NCBI RefSeq assembly: GCF_001905125.1
Contig: NZ_LWLE01000037.1
Coordinates: forward strand, 372,001 to 436,000
DNA: 64,000 bases
Source of the DNA: Streptomyces sp. TSRI0281
GTDB lineage: Bacteria > Actinomycetota > Actinomycetes > Streptomycetales > Streptomycetaceae
Direction of reading: 5' to 3'
Below are positions 50,129 through 57,457 of the stretch, one piece after another. The notes below the pieces were generated by a model, which was given only the letters and a program-made list of their open reading frames with translations, was not told where the DNA came from and did no database searches. A program made the position numbers and the translations under genes. Within the stretch, counting starts at the first letter, position 1. Each line of letters begins with the position of its first letter.

Positions 50129-50551
50129 ATGAGTACCGAAGACCACATTCCGATGACGCCTTCGCCCATAGGAGAGACGCGTACCGAGTTCGTCTGCCGG
50201 CCTCAGCGGGCCGCCGACGCGCGCGAGGCGGTCGCCTCATTCCTGCTGCGGCTGCATCCCGCTCCGGCAGCTCACACGGTCCAGAATCTGCTGCTGCTCG
50301 TGTCGGAGCTGGTCACCAACGCGCTCCGGCACGCCGGAGGTGTCACCGCGCTGTGGCTGAAGGTGGACCGTAGCGGCGTCCATATAAGCGTCACCGATCC
50401 GAGCTCCGTCCATCCCCAGCCCCGGACACCCGACCTGACGGGGCGGACCGGCGGCTTCGGATGGCTGATGGTGCGGCGGCTGGCCCCCGGGGTCAGCGTG
50501 CGCGACCGGTCCGGTGGCGGCAAGGTCATCACGGCCAGCGTTCCGCACTGA
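50129..50551 (+). CDS. HATPase anti-sigma-factor-like regulatory protein
   Basis: This is a small GHKL-type ATPase of 140 residues, RsbW-like. The N box is LLVSELVTNALRHAGG, the aspartate of the G1 region is in VHISVTDPSS, and the glycine-rich G2 stretch is GGFGWLMVRRLAPGVSV. Such proteins in Streptomyces bind sigma factors or anti-sigma antagonists, or phosphorylate the latter. No cognate sigma or STAS gene is adjacent. Two SpoIIE-type phosphatases and a SigB/F-type sigma factor elsewhere in the window are possible partners. The ATG at 50129 has GGGGTGA 8 nt upstream. Confidence 0.9.
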   Translation: MSTEDHIPMTPSPIGETRTEFVCRPQRAADAREAVASFLLRLHPAPAAHTVQNLLLLVSELVTNALRHAGGVTALWLKVDRSGVHISVTDPSSVHPQPRTPDLTGRTGGFGWLMVRRLAPGVSVRDRSGGGKVITASVPH

Positions 50552-50680
50552 CCGCCGGGGGACACCGGCGGACACCGATGACCGCCCGCCGATGTCCGCG
50601 ACGCCGCAGAATTCCCCGGCGGCCGATGACCGGGGCGGCGGACGCCCCGGCGGGGGCGTACGACGACCGGGGGCGTACAA

Positions 50681-50758
50681 CGACCGGGAGCGCACGACGA
50701 CCGGGGCAGGACCCTCCGCCGACCGGGAGCGCACGACGACCGGGGCAGGTCCCTCCGC
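50681..50758. repeat. 39-bp tandem repeat, two copies
   Basis: A 39-bp unit starting CGACCGGGAGCGCACGACGA occurs at 50681-50719 and 50720-50758 with a single difference, and shorter CGTACGACGACCGGGG-like units precede it from 50657. It fills the gap between the HATPase gene and the broken lyase gene. No gene is present here. Confidence 0.9.
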
Positions 50759-50786
50759 CGACCGGGGAGGGTATCGGGCCCGTCCG

Positions 50787-51895
50787 CTACGGAGTGCTCA
50801 GATCGGGCCGCGGGGCGACCGGTACCCCGGAGCCGATCGCGAAACTCGGGTGCGGTGGCTGGTGTACGCGGATTTTGCGAGGCCGGAGCGGTGCGGTACT
50901 GGGTGTCGAGGAGCAGCGTGGTCATCCTCGTGCCGGTCTCGTACGGCGTGGAGGAGATCCGCAGGGCGGTGTTGTCCGTGGTCGGCCGGACGACTTCCTC
51001 GCGCCAGTCGCCGAAGAGGTCTCCGGACAGTGCGGGCGTGGCCTTGGTGCCGTTGGAGGAGTGGACCGAGGCACCGGTCAGCAGTCGGGTGTCGCCCGAG
51101 GTGCCGTACTTGTCGATACGGGTTCCGTCGAGGAGTTCGCGGGTGGTGTCGCCGTCCCACCGGATCAGGAAGTTCGTGCTGGACGGCTTGCGTCCGCTCA
51201 CGACGGCGCCCTGCGGGTTGCGCGCTCCGTCCACGGCCGACGGCCAGGACTCGGCGCCGGGGCTGCCGGACCAGATGCCGCCGGACACTCCGCGACCGTT
51301 GTCCCCGCTCGCCGGGGTCGACCAAAGGATCTGCCCGGTTCTGGCGTCGGCCGTCCATGACGACGGCTTCGCGCTGTCCTCGTCCACCTTGAACTCTTCC
51401 GGGCCCGGCCGGGAGGGATCGAGATCACCGACGTGCATGGCGTCGCCGTGGCCGTTCCTCGTGGTCCACAGGCCGTTGCTGTTGTCGTCGACGGCCATCG
51501 CGCCGTAGACGATCTCGTCCCTGCCGTCACCGTCGACGTCGGCCACGGAGAGCTGGTGGTTGCCCTGGCCGTCGTACCCCTTGCCGGAATTGGTCGAACT
51601 GGTGGTGTCGAAGGTCCACCGTCGCGTGAACGCGCCGTCGCGCCCGTCCCAGGCGGCGATGACGCTGCGGGTGCAGTAGCCGCGCGTCATGATCAGGGAC
51701 GGCCTGGAGCTGTCCAGGTACGCGGTCCCGGCGAGGAAGCGGTCGGACCGTCGCGGCCCCGGAGGTCTGCCCCGCGGCGACCAGCCCGGCCACGGCGAGA
51801 AGACCGGCGGCGAAGGCGCCGAGCAGCGCACGGGCAGGGCAGGCCCGGCGTCGACGGCGGCGGGTGGGGGGCTGTGGGTGTTCCACGGTACGCAC
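50787..51895 (-). pseudogene. rhamnogalacturonan lyase (PL11), deleted and frameshifted
   Basis: This was a secreted PL11 pectin lyase. From the GTG at 51895 a signal peptide is readable (LLGAFAAGLLAVAGLVAAG). The protein then jumps, in another frame, straight to the calcium-binding propeller sequence (DRFLAGTAYLDSSRPSLIMT, DVDGDGRDEIVYGAMAVDDN, SGDLFGDWREEVVRP). Roughly the first 200 residues of the mature enzyme are missing. Near 50880 two further single-base losses move the expected ending (AYTS, then HPSFAIGSG and APRPDLSTP) through two more frames to the TAG at 50787. One internal deletion plus two frameshifts make it a genuine relic and not a misread end. Confidence 0.85.
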
Positions 51896-51913
51896 CTTCC
51901 GGCCAGGGGTGGG

Positions 51914-52240
51914 TTACGTACCGTCAGTCGCTCCCGGCCGCCGAAAGGTTGCCGCCCGCGGGCGGACCCCTCTCGCCCCGCCTGCGGCTGCGGCGTGGAG
52001 CGAGCGCAGGGCCAGCATCAGGAACCCGATGTCGTCGAGGTAGACGGGGTCCGGCAGCAGGTCCACCGGGGACACGGTGTAGATCACCGCCGCCCACACC
52101 AGTGCCTTGTCACGCAGCGGGATTCCCGCGTCCAGCAGGAGCTTCCTGGCCTTGATCACGCGGACGAGGAGAATCGCCGCCACGCCCAGGGTGAGCAGCG
52201 CGGCGGCCGCGCCGATGAGGAGCCAAGCGGTGGTGTCCAT
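51914..52240 (-). CDS. DUF1232 (YkvA-like) small membrane protein
   Basis: This is a 108-residue protein with an N-terminal transmembrane helix (WLLIGAAAALLTLGVAAILL) and a DUF1232 domain in which KALVWAAVIYTVSPVDLLPD and DDIGFLMLALRSL are diagnostic. The family is widespread and has no established function. The C-terminal 25 residues are Arg/Gly/Ala-rich and probably disordered. The ATG at 52240 is the only reasonable start. It lies upstream of the broken lyase gene on the same strand and 68 nt downstream of the WhiB gene, so it could be co-transcribed with WhiB. Confidence 0.85.
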   Translation of the reverse strand: MDTTAWLLIGAAAALLTLGVAAILLVRVIKARKLLLDAGIPLRDKALVWAAVIYTVSPVDLLPDPVYLDDIGFLMLALRSLHAAAAGGARGVRPRAATFRRPGATDGT

Positions 52241-52308
52241 GACTCATCGTGCACCGGAACGGTCCGGAAGGCGGGGCTGCGGGTGGTGGGGCATCGGCGC
52301 GTCGGCGG

Positions 52309-52563
52309 TCAGCGGGTCTCCTTGACGCGCCTGCGGGTGCGGCGCTTCAGTGCTCGCCGCTCGTCCTCGCCCAGGCCGCCCCAGACGCCGGAGTCCTGTC
52401 CGTTCTCCAGGGCCCACCGCAGGCACTGCTCCCGCACGGGGCAGGTCGCGCAGACCGCCTTGGCGTCCTCGGTCTGGACGAGTGCCGGGCCTGTGCTCCC
52501 GATGGGGAAGAACAGGTCGGGGTCCACCTCGCGGCAGGCCGCGCGCATGCGCCAGTTCTCCAT
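52309..52563 (-). CDS. WhiB-family iron-sulfur regulator (WblE/WhiB1-like)
   Basis: This is an actinobacterial Wbl protein of 84 residues that carries a [4Fe-4S] cluster and binds the sigma subunit. The four cluster ligands are Cys10, Cys38, Cys41 and Cys47 (CATCPVREQC). The GVWGG turn is at 59-63, followed by the basic tail RRALKRRTRRR that contacts DNA. It resembles the WblE/WhiB1 type more than WhiB, WhiD or WblA. The ATG at 52563 has GGGAG 9 nt upstream. It lies between a SpoIIE-type phosphatase and a DUF1232 protein in a signalling-rich stretch. Confidence 0.94.
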   Translation of the reverse strand: MENWRMRAACREVDPDLFFPIGSTGPALVQTEDAKAVCATCPVREQCLRWALENGQDSGVWGGLGEDERRALKRRTRRRVKETR

Positions 52564-52786
52564 GTGACTCACTCCCGATGTTCGGGGTCGGTTGGTTCGG
52601 TCCGTACCGGTGCGCCTGACCGCCAACAGGCACCTGAAACCACGAACGGCGCGGCAGTACGCATCGGGGGCGGAACCGGGCCGGTCCCGGCGGTCGGTCG
52701 GGCTGCACGGGGGCAGTCCTGGGGGGCGGTGCGGCTCCGGGCCCGGGACAGAACCGGCGCCCGAGGCTCGCGGCTCCGGGACCGGG

Positions 52787-53914
52787 TCAGTGCAGGGGGC
52801 GGTGCAGGGCGAGAAGTGCCTGGTCGTCCTGGGCCCTGCCACCGGTGTGGCGTCCCACGTCCTCGATCAGGGCGTGGAGGATCTGCGCCGGAGTGGCCGG
52901 GTCGCCGACGAGCGCGCGGTTCCGGAGCAGCTCCGGCAGGCGCACGGCGGGGTCGTAGAACGTTCCGTCGACGTCGCGGGCCTCGGTGATGCCGTCCGTG
53001 AAACACACCAGCGTCGCGCCGGGCGGAAAGGGAAAGGTGTCGACGGGGGACGTCCAGGTTCCCAGCGCGCTCATCCCCAGCGGAGGCGCCTCCTCCGACG
53101 GTTCGAGCGCGGTGGCGGCCCCCTGTTCGTCCAGCAGCAGGGGCGGCGGGTGGCCGCGGTTGACGATGCGTACGGCGGTGAGGTCCGCGGCGAACTCGGC
53201 GATCAGGGCGGTGGTGAAGCCTTCCTCCTGCTCCTGGCCACCCCGTCGCCCGCCCTCGCGCAGGAGCGCCTGCTCCAGTGAGAGCACCAGGCCGGGCAGG
53301 TCCTCGGCCTGGTCCGCGGCATACCGGAAGGCCCCCAGGTCCGCGGAGACCGCGCTCACGGCACCGAGCCCCTTGCCCCGTACGTCCCCGACCATCACGC
53401 GTGTGCCGAACGGCGTGTCCTGTACGACGTAGAGGTCGCCGCCGATCATGGCCTCGTCCTCGGCGGGCATGTAGAGCGCCGCGATCCGCAGCTCGCCCAG
53501 GCGCGACGGGGGCCTGGGCAGCACGGCGCGCTGGGCCACCGCGGCGACCTGGCGGGCGCGCCGGGTCGTGGCGTGCTGGCCCTCCAGCGTGCGGTTGATG
53601 AAGACGGCGAGGACGGTTACGGCCAGCAGGGTGATCTGGTTGGCCACACCCCGTTCCCAGCCGAAAGTGCCGTCCACGTGGGCGAGCACCGCGTGGACGG
53701 CCATGGAGACGAGGCCGACCGCGATGATGCCCCGAAGCCCCAGCAGCGGTGCGGCGGCGACGGGCGCCACCGTGAGCAGCGGCGCGGAGGTCACATCGGT
53801 CGGGGTCACCAGGTCGAACACGACGGCCAGGACGATGACCCCGACGGGGATCCACTGGGCTCTGCGCGGCTGCACCACTCCCCCACACTGTCCGGCACCG
53901 GCGCCCGCCGCCAT
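52787..53914 (-). CDS. membrane-anchored SpoIIE-type PP2C protein phosphatase (second)
   Basis: This second SpoIIE/RsbU-class phosphatase has about 375 residues. Three or four membrane helices (VGVIVLAVVFDLVTP, GIIAVGLVSMAVHAVLAHV, ITLLAVTVLAVFIN) precede the catalytic domain. The metal-binding motifs are complete: MIGGDLYVVQDTPFGTRV, VGDVRGKGLGAVS, FTDGITEARD and AQDDQALLAL. Its plan is the same as the phosphatase at 1.3-2.5 kb. The ATG at 53914 is used, with a GTG at 53923 as alternative. It lies 19 nt downstream of the XRE/DUF5753 gene on the same strand, so the two are probably one transcript. Confidence 0.93.
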   Translation of the reverse strand: MAAGAGAGQCGGVVQPRRAQWIPVGVIVLAVVFDLVTPTDVTSAPLLTVAPVAAAPLLGLRGIIAVGLVSMAVHAVLAHVDGTFGWERGVANQITLLAVTVLAVFINRTLEGQHATTRRARQVAAVAQRAVLPRPPSRLGELRIAALYMPAEDEAMIGGDLYVVQDTPFGTRVMVGDVRGKGLGAVSAVSADLGAFRYAADQAEDLPGLVLSLEQALLREGGRRGGQEQEEGFTTALIAEFAADLTAVRIVNRGHPPPLLLDEQGAATALEPSEEAPPLGMSALGTWTSPVDTFPFPPGATLVCFTDGITEARDVDGTFYDPAVRLPELLRNRALVGDPATPAQILHALIEDVGRHTGGRAQDDQALLALHRPLH

Positions 53915-53942
53915 CCCGGTCACCGCCGGTGCGCGGCCCCGC

Positions 53943-54779
53943 TCACCAGCCGGGCAGCGGCGTGCCGGGGTGCGGTGCGGCCGCGCACGCCGCGTCGAGC
54001 CGGATGCGGTGGCCCATCACGATGTCCGGGTCGTCGATGATGTCCACCCGGACGCCCGGGGTCTCCAGGATGGCCTGGTCACCGATCTCGGGTGCGGGCA
54101 CCCGGAGCAGGTGCAGCGGCGGTACGCCGGTCATGGCGTGCGGCGGATGGTCGAGCGGAACCACCTGCACGGTGAGGTGCTTTTGGTGCGCGGCGTCGGC
54201 CAGTGTCCTGCGCTGTTCGTCCATGACGTCGTGGCTGCCGACCAGGGTGTGCAGGGCGGCGGCGGGCAGCAGCGCCCACAGCGCGGCGCCTCGGTCGCGC
54301 AGGCGGCGCTGGCGCTCCCGCAGCAGCTCTACGCGCCTCTCCCGCTGGGCGGGGGTGTCCTCGGGGTACTGCGCCCGGTACAGCGCATCGGCGTACGCGG
54401 GGGTGCGCAGCAGTTCCGGTACGAGCGCGGGGTGCCAGGTCCGCACCAGGCCGGCCGAGGATTCCATGCCGATGACGTCCTGCTGCCAGCTCTCCATCGC
54501 GTCCCGCCACCCGTGCCACCAGCCGGGAAGGTTCGCGGCGCCGAGTCCGGCCATGATCGGTTCGGCCATCGCGGCCGGGACCGCGTAGCAGTCGAGCAGT
54601 TCCCCGATCTGCCGGGCGTCCAGTCCGGTCTCGGCCCGTTCGATGCGCCGCACGGTGGCCGGGTGGGCGTCCAGCGCCTCGGCCGCGGCCTGCAGGCTGA
54701 CGCCTGCCCGCTCCCGCAGCAGCCGGAGTCGTGCCGCCAGAACGCGGTGCTCCACGGTGGGGCCGGATCGGGGTCTCAT
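53943..54779 (-). CDS. XRE-family regulator with DUF5753 domain
   Basis: This is a 278-residue Streptomyces regulator. An XRE-type HTH is near the N-terminus (LRLLRERAGVSLQAAAEALD and HPATVRRIERAETGLDARQ). The long C-terminal DUF5753 domain follows, with GMESSAGLVRTWHPALVPEL, QRERRVELLRERQRRLRDRG and VQVVPLDHPPHAMTGVPPLH. Such WhiJ-like regulators are usually paired with a small DUF397 protein and a HATPase. Here the HATPase gene is divergent and no DUF397 gene is seen. The shared 90-nt upstream region holds a 20-bp palindrome, its likely operator. Confidence 0.92.
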   Translation of the reverse strand: MRPRSGPTVEHRVLAARLRLLRERAGVSLQAAAEALDAHPATVRRIERAETGLDARQIGELLDCYAVPAAMAEPIMAGLGAANLPGWWHGWRDAMESWQQDVIGMESSAGLVRTWHPALVPELLRTPAYADALYRAQYPEDTPAQRERRVELLRERQRRLRDRGAALWALLPAAALHTLVGSHDVMDEQRRTLADAAHQKHLTVQVVPLDHPPHAMTGVPPLHLLRVPAPEIGDQAILETPGVRVDIIDDPDIVMGHRIRLDAACAAAPHPGTPLPGW

Positions 54780-54835
54780 GCACGTGCCTTCCTCGGTGGG
54801 GCCTCAATGGGGAGCAATCCACACACTCTGTCGCT

Positions 54836-54855
54836 TGCAAAGTATGCGCTTTGCA
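54836..54855. promoter_or_regulatory. 20-bp palindrome between XRE and HATPase genes
   Basis: TGCAAAG-TATGCG-CTTTGCA has perfect 7-bp arms. It is central in the 90-nt divergent gap, 56 nt from the XRE start and 15 nt from the HATPase ATG, so a bound regulator would cover the HATPase initiation region. Autoregulation by the XRE protein is the simplest reading. Confidence 0.8.
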
Positions 54856-54869
54856 CCGAGAGTACATAC

Positions 54870-55394
54870 ATGTCGGAAATAGTCAGTTGCGCGAAACGCG
54901 CTCCCGATGCTGGCAGCACACGGGCACACAGCTGGTGGGTTCCCCGCATCGCCAAAGGCGTTCCGGAAGCCCGTCACCGTGTGCAGGAGGCGATGCGGGC
55001 GTGGGGCGAACCGGCGGACCGCGTCGAAGCCGCGGCCCTGATAGTGACCGAGCTGGTCACGAACGCCGTGCAGCACACCAGCACCCGACGGATCCGGTGC
55101 CGATTGCTCCGCTCCGCCGACGGGGTACGCATCTGCGTATGGAACCGCGGCCGGGCCGCCATTCCGTCCCCGACCCCACCCGGAGACCGGGCGGGGCCCG
55201 CGCCCGGTGCCGCGGAGACGCCGGACGGTTCCGACTGTCCCGACGGACTCGACGGCCTCGACGGTCTCGCGGTCCGGGACGCGGACATGTCACTGCCGGA
55301 GGACGGCAGGGGCCTGCTGCTCGTGGACGCGCTGGCGGCACGGTGGGGGACGCGCGTCGCCCTGGCGGGCCGGCTGGTCTGGGCCGACATCTGA
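54870..55394 (+). CDS. HATPase regulatory protein (anti-sigma-like), divergent from XRE gene
   Basis: This is a GHKL-ATPase-domain protein of 174 residues. The N box is AALIVTELVTNAVQHTS, the G1 aspartate is replaced by Asn in CVWNRGRA, and the ATP lid is shortened around a Gly/Pro/Asp-rich insertion with DGLDGLDGL repeats. The G2 region is GRGLLLVDALAARWG. Compared with the HATPase at 50 kb it has lost the canonical Asp, so ATP hydrolysis may be impaired and binding alone may be its function. The ATG at 54870 follows GAGAG. It faces the XRE/DUF5753 gene across a palindromic operator and is probably regulated by it. Confidence 0.88.
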   Translation: MSEIVSCAKRAPDAGSTRAHSWWVPRIAKGVPEARHRVQEAMRAWGEPADRVEAAALIVTELVTNAVQHTSTRRIRCRLLRSADGVRICVWNRGRAAIPSPTPPGDRAGPAPGAAETPDGSDCPDGLDGLDGLAVRDADMSLPEDGRGLLLVDALAARWGTRVALAGRLVWADI

Positions 55395-55587
55395 TCCGAG
55401 CGCCGGCACCGGGCCGAGCGTGGCCATCACGCCGCCGGACGGCGCCACGGACCACCGGGCACCATCTCAGGGCCCCCGGCACCGCCGCGGAGCCCCCAGC
55501 ACCGCTTCAGGGCTCGGCGCCCCCTGCCCGCACGGCCGAGCACGGCGTCCGCGCCGAGCGCCCCCGCCCGCGCCGCCCAGTACCGCG

Positions 55588-56295
55588 TCAGACCGCAGCG
55601 GCCCGGCATTCCGGGTGGCCCCAGCCGTTCGGGTTCTTCGCGATCATGTCCTTGGCCGCGTACGGCTTTCCGCAGTGGCACCGGCCCGCGAATCTGGCCC
55701 GGATCGTGCTGGTGGTGGAGCGCGCCGGGCGCGAGGCACCCGCCGCCTTGCCGGCCGTCCCATCCGTACCTTCCGACCGGCCGACCTTGGTGGACCGGGC
55801 AGGAGCGGGCGTCGGCAGTTCCGAGGAACCGTGTGCCGTGCCCGCCGCCCGCTGCGTGACCGCGGCCTCGCTGGCGGCCTGATCGGCCAGCGCGTTCAGC
55901 GGGTCCCCGTTCACCTGGTGGGCGGGCACATAGCGAAAGGTCACGTTCCGACCGCTCAGCCGGTCGTCGATCCGTGTGACCAGCTCCCGGTTGGCCACCG
56001 GCTTGCCGCCCGAGGTCTTCCAGCCGTTGCGCTTCCAGCCCGGCAGCCACTTCGTCACCGCGTTCATCGCGTACTGCGAGTCCATCCGCACCTCGACGGG
56101 CACGGCGGGATCGGTGGAATCCAGCAGTTCCAGCAGAGCCGTCAGCTCCGCGACGTTATTGGTGGCGGTGCCCAGCGGGCCCGCCTCCCAGCGCTCCGGG
56201 CGCCCCTGCGCGTCGGCCACGACCCACGCCCAGGCGGCCGGCCCGGGATTACCCTTCGACGCCCCGTCACACGCGGCGATGATGCACTCGTCCAT
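55588..56295 (-). CDS. rnhA: ribonuclease HI with C-terminal cysteine motif
   Basis: RNase HI cuts the RNA strand of RNA-DNA hybrids. The acidic catalytic residues are all visible: Asp10 in AACDGASKGNPGPAAW, Glu50 in NNVAELTALL, Asp72 in RMDSQYAMNAV and Asp138 in LNALADQAA, with His126 in the loop. A 60-residue Ala/Ser/Thr-rich linker leads to a C-terminal mini-domain, GRCHCGKPYAAKDMIAKNP with PEC, whose cysteines may bind zinc. This two-part plan is common in Streptomyces. The ATG at 56295 (MDECII) matches the family N-terminus better than the ATG at 56307. It converges with the HATPase gene across a repetitive 193-nt gap. Confidence 0.92.
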   Translation of the reverse strand: MDECIIAACDGASKGNPGPAAWAWVVADAQGRPERWEAGPLGTATNNVAELTALLELLDSTDPAVPVEVRMDSQYAMNAVTKWLPGWKRNGWKTSGGKPVANRELVTRIDDRLSGRNVTFRYVPAHQVNGDPLNALADQAASEAAVTQRAAGTAHGSSELPTPAPARSTKVGRSEGTDGTAGKAAGASRPARSTTSTIRARFAGRCHCGKPYAAKDMIAKNPNGWGHPECRAAAV

Positions 56296-56368
56296 GCCCC
56301 TGATCATGCCAGCACCGCATGACCGATCGGTTCCGTCGCTCCGGCTTACCGGTCGGCGTCACCCTCGC

Positions 56369-56998
56369 TCACGGCGACGCGACGGCCACCGGGGGCCTTC
56401 GGCCGGCCCAGCCGAGCAGGACGACGGAGCACACCGCCGCGAACGCGCACCAGGTGGAGATGAACTCCAGCCGCCACAGCGCCGCGCAGACGGCGGCGCC
56501 GACCGCGACCAGCACCCCGAGGAACCACAGGCGCCGGTCGCCCGACAGGAGCAGGGAGCCGACGGTGGCCAGGAGATAGCCCGCGACGAGCAGTTGCGGA
56601 TGCGGCAGGTTCAGTACGTACCCGAGGGTGTGCCCCCTGACCTCGGCCGTCACCGGGCGGGCGGAGAGGGCGTACCCGAGGAACACGGCGGTGACCGCTC
56701 CGGCGGCGAGGGGCACCAGCAGCCGGGCGCGGGCGCGGGGCGGAGCCGCGCAGAACACGCCGAGCGGCACCCACAGGGCCAGCAGCGGAAGCGCGATGAC
56801 CGCCCAGGCGACGGTGGCCGGGCCGGTGCCGCCGTCCGAGCGCCAGACCACCGACTCGATGATCTGGTGCGCCCCGAGCAGCAGGGGCAGCGCGGCCAGG
56901 GGAAGATCGCGGGCCCGGCGGGTGCGCGCGACGGCGGCCACGCCGATCGCGACGATGACGGTGCCCGCCGCCAGGTCGGCGGTCGCACTCCAGCACAT
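56369..56998 (-). CDS. DUF6629-like polytopic membrane protein
   Basis: This is a 209-residue integral membrane protein with about six hydrophobic segments. It begins MCWSATADLAAGTVIVAIGV, the opening typical of a Streptomyces membrane family (DUF6629) of unknown function. Other recognisable pieces are LGAHQIIESVVWRSDGG, in the first loop, and TLGYVLNLPHPQLLVAGYLL. The ATG at 56998 follows GGGGGTGA. An upstream start at 57130 would add Arg/Pro-rich sequence without similarity. It stands alone on the minus strand. Between it and the next gene, 57000-57300 holds CGCGGCGTCCACCCC-like repeats and no gene. Confidence 0.82.
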   Translation of the reverse strand: MCWSATADLAAGTVIVAIGVAAVARTRRARDLPLAALPLLLGAHQIIESVVWRSDGGTGPATVAWAVIALPLLALWVPLGVFCAAPPRARARLLVPLAAGAVTAVFLGYALSARPVTAEVRGHTLGYVLNLPHPQLLVAGYLLATVGSLLLSGDRRLWFLGVLVAVGAAVCAALWRLEFISTWCAFAAVCSVVLLGWAGRRPPVAVASP

Positions 56999-57360
56999 GA
57001 CGTCACCCCCGGGCCCGGACTCGCGCGCAACGGTCGTTTCCGGGGCAACGCTACGGCTCCGCGGTTCCGGACGCCGCCCCAAGAGTCGTCCGCTCCACGC
57101 GGCGTCCACCCCACGCGGCGCCCGCCCCACACATCACCCGCTCCACGCACCGTCCACCCCGCGCGGCGCCCGCCGCACGCATCACCCGCTCCACGCGGCG
57201 TCCGTCGCCCCGGCAGCCACCGGACATCTCAACGCATCGGTGATCGCGTTCCTCCGCCCCGGCCGGCCGTCGAGCGCGACACCCAACTCTCGTACACACA
57301 TGCGGCGTTCCCTCTTCGCGCGCCCATAGGGTACGGGAGCCCCCGCCTCCACGCGCCCGC

Positions 57361-57391
57361 TTGACCTCAAGCTTGCCTGAGGTCCTAGCGT
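57361..57391 (+). promoter_or_regulatory. SoxR-type promoter with 19-bp spacer for the ABC exporter
   Basis: TTGACC (57361-57366) and TAGCGT (57386-57391) are separated by 19 bp, the elongated spacer activated by MerR-family proteins. Between them GACCTCA (57363-57369) and TGAGGTC (57378-57384) form perfect arms matching the SoxR site core CCTCA-N8-TGAGG. Streptomyces SoxR is known to control an ABC transporter from such a site. The soxR gene is not in this window. Confidence 0.85.
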
Positions 57392-57457
57392 GCTGTGTAC
57401 CGGAGGCCGCACGGCCGACGGGATCCGCTTGTCGGCCATCAGATTCCGGAGCATCCC

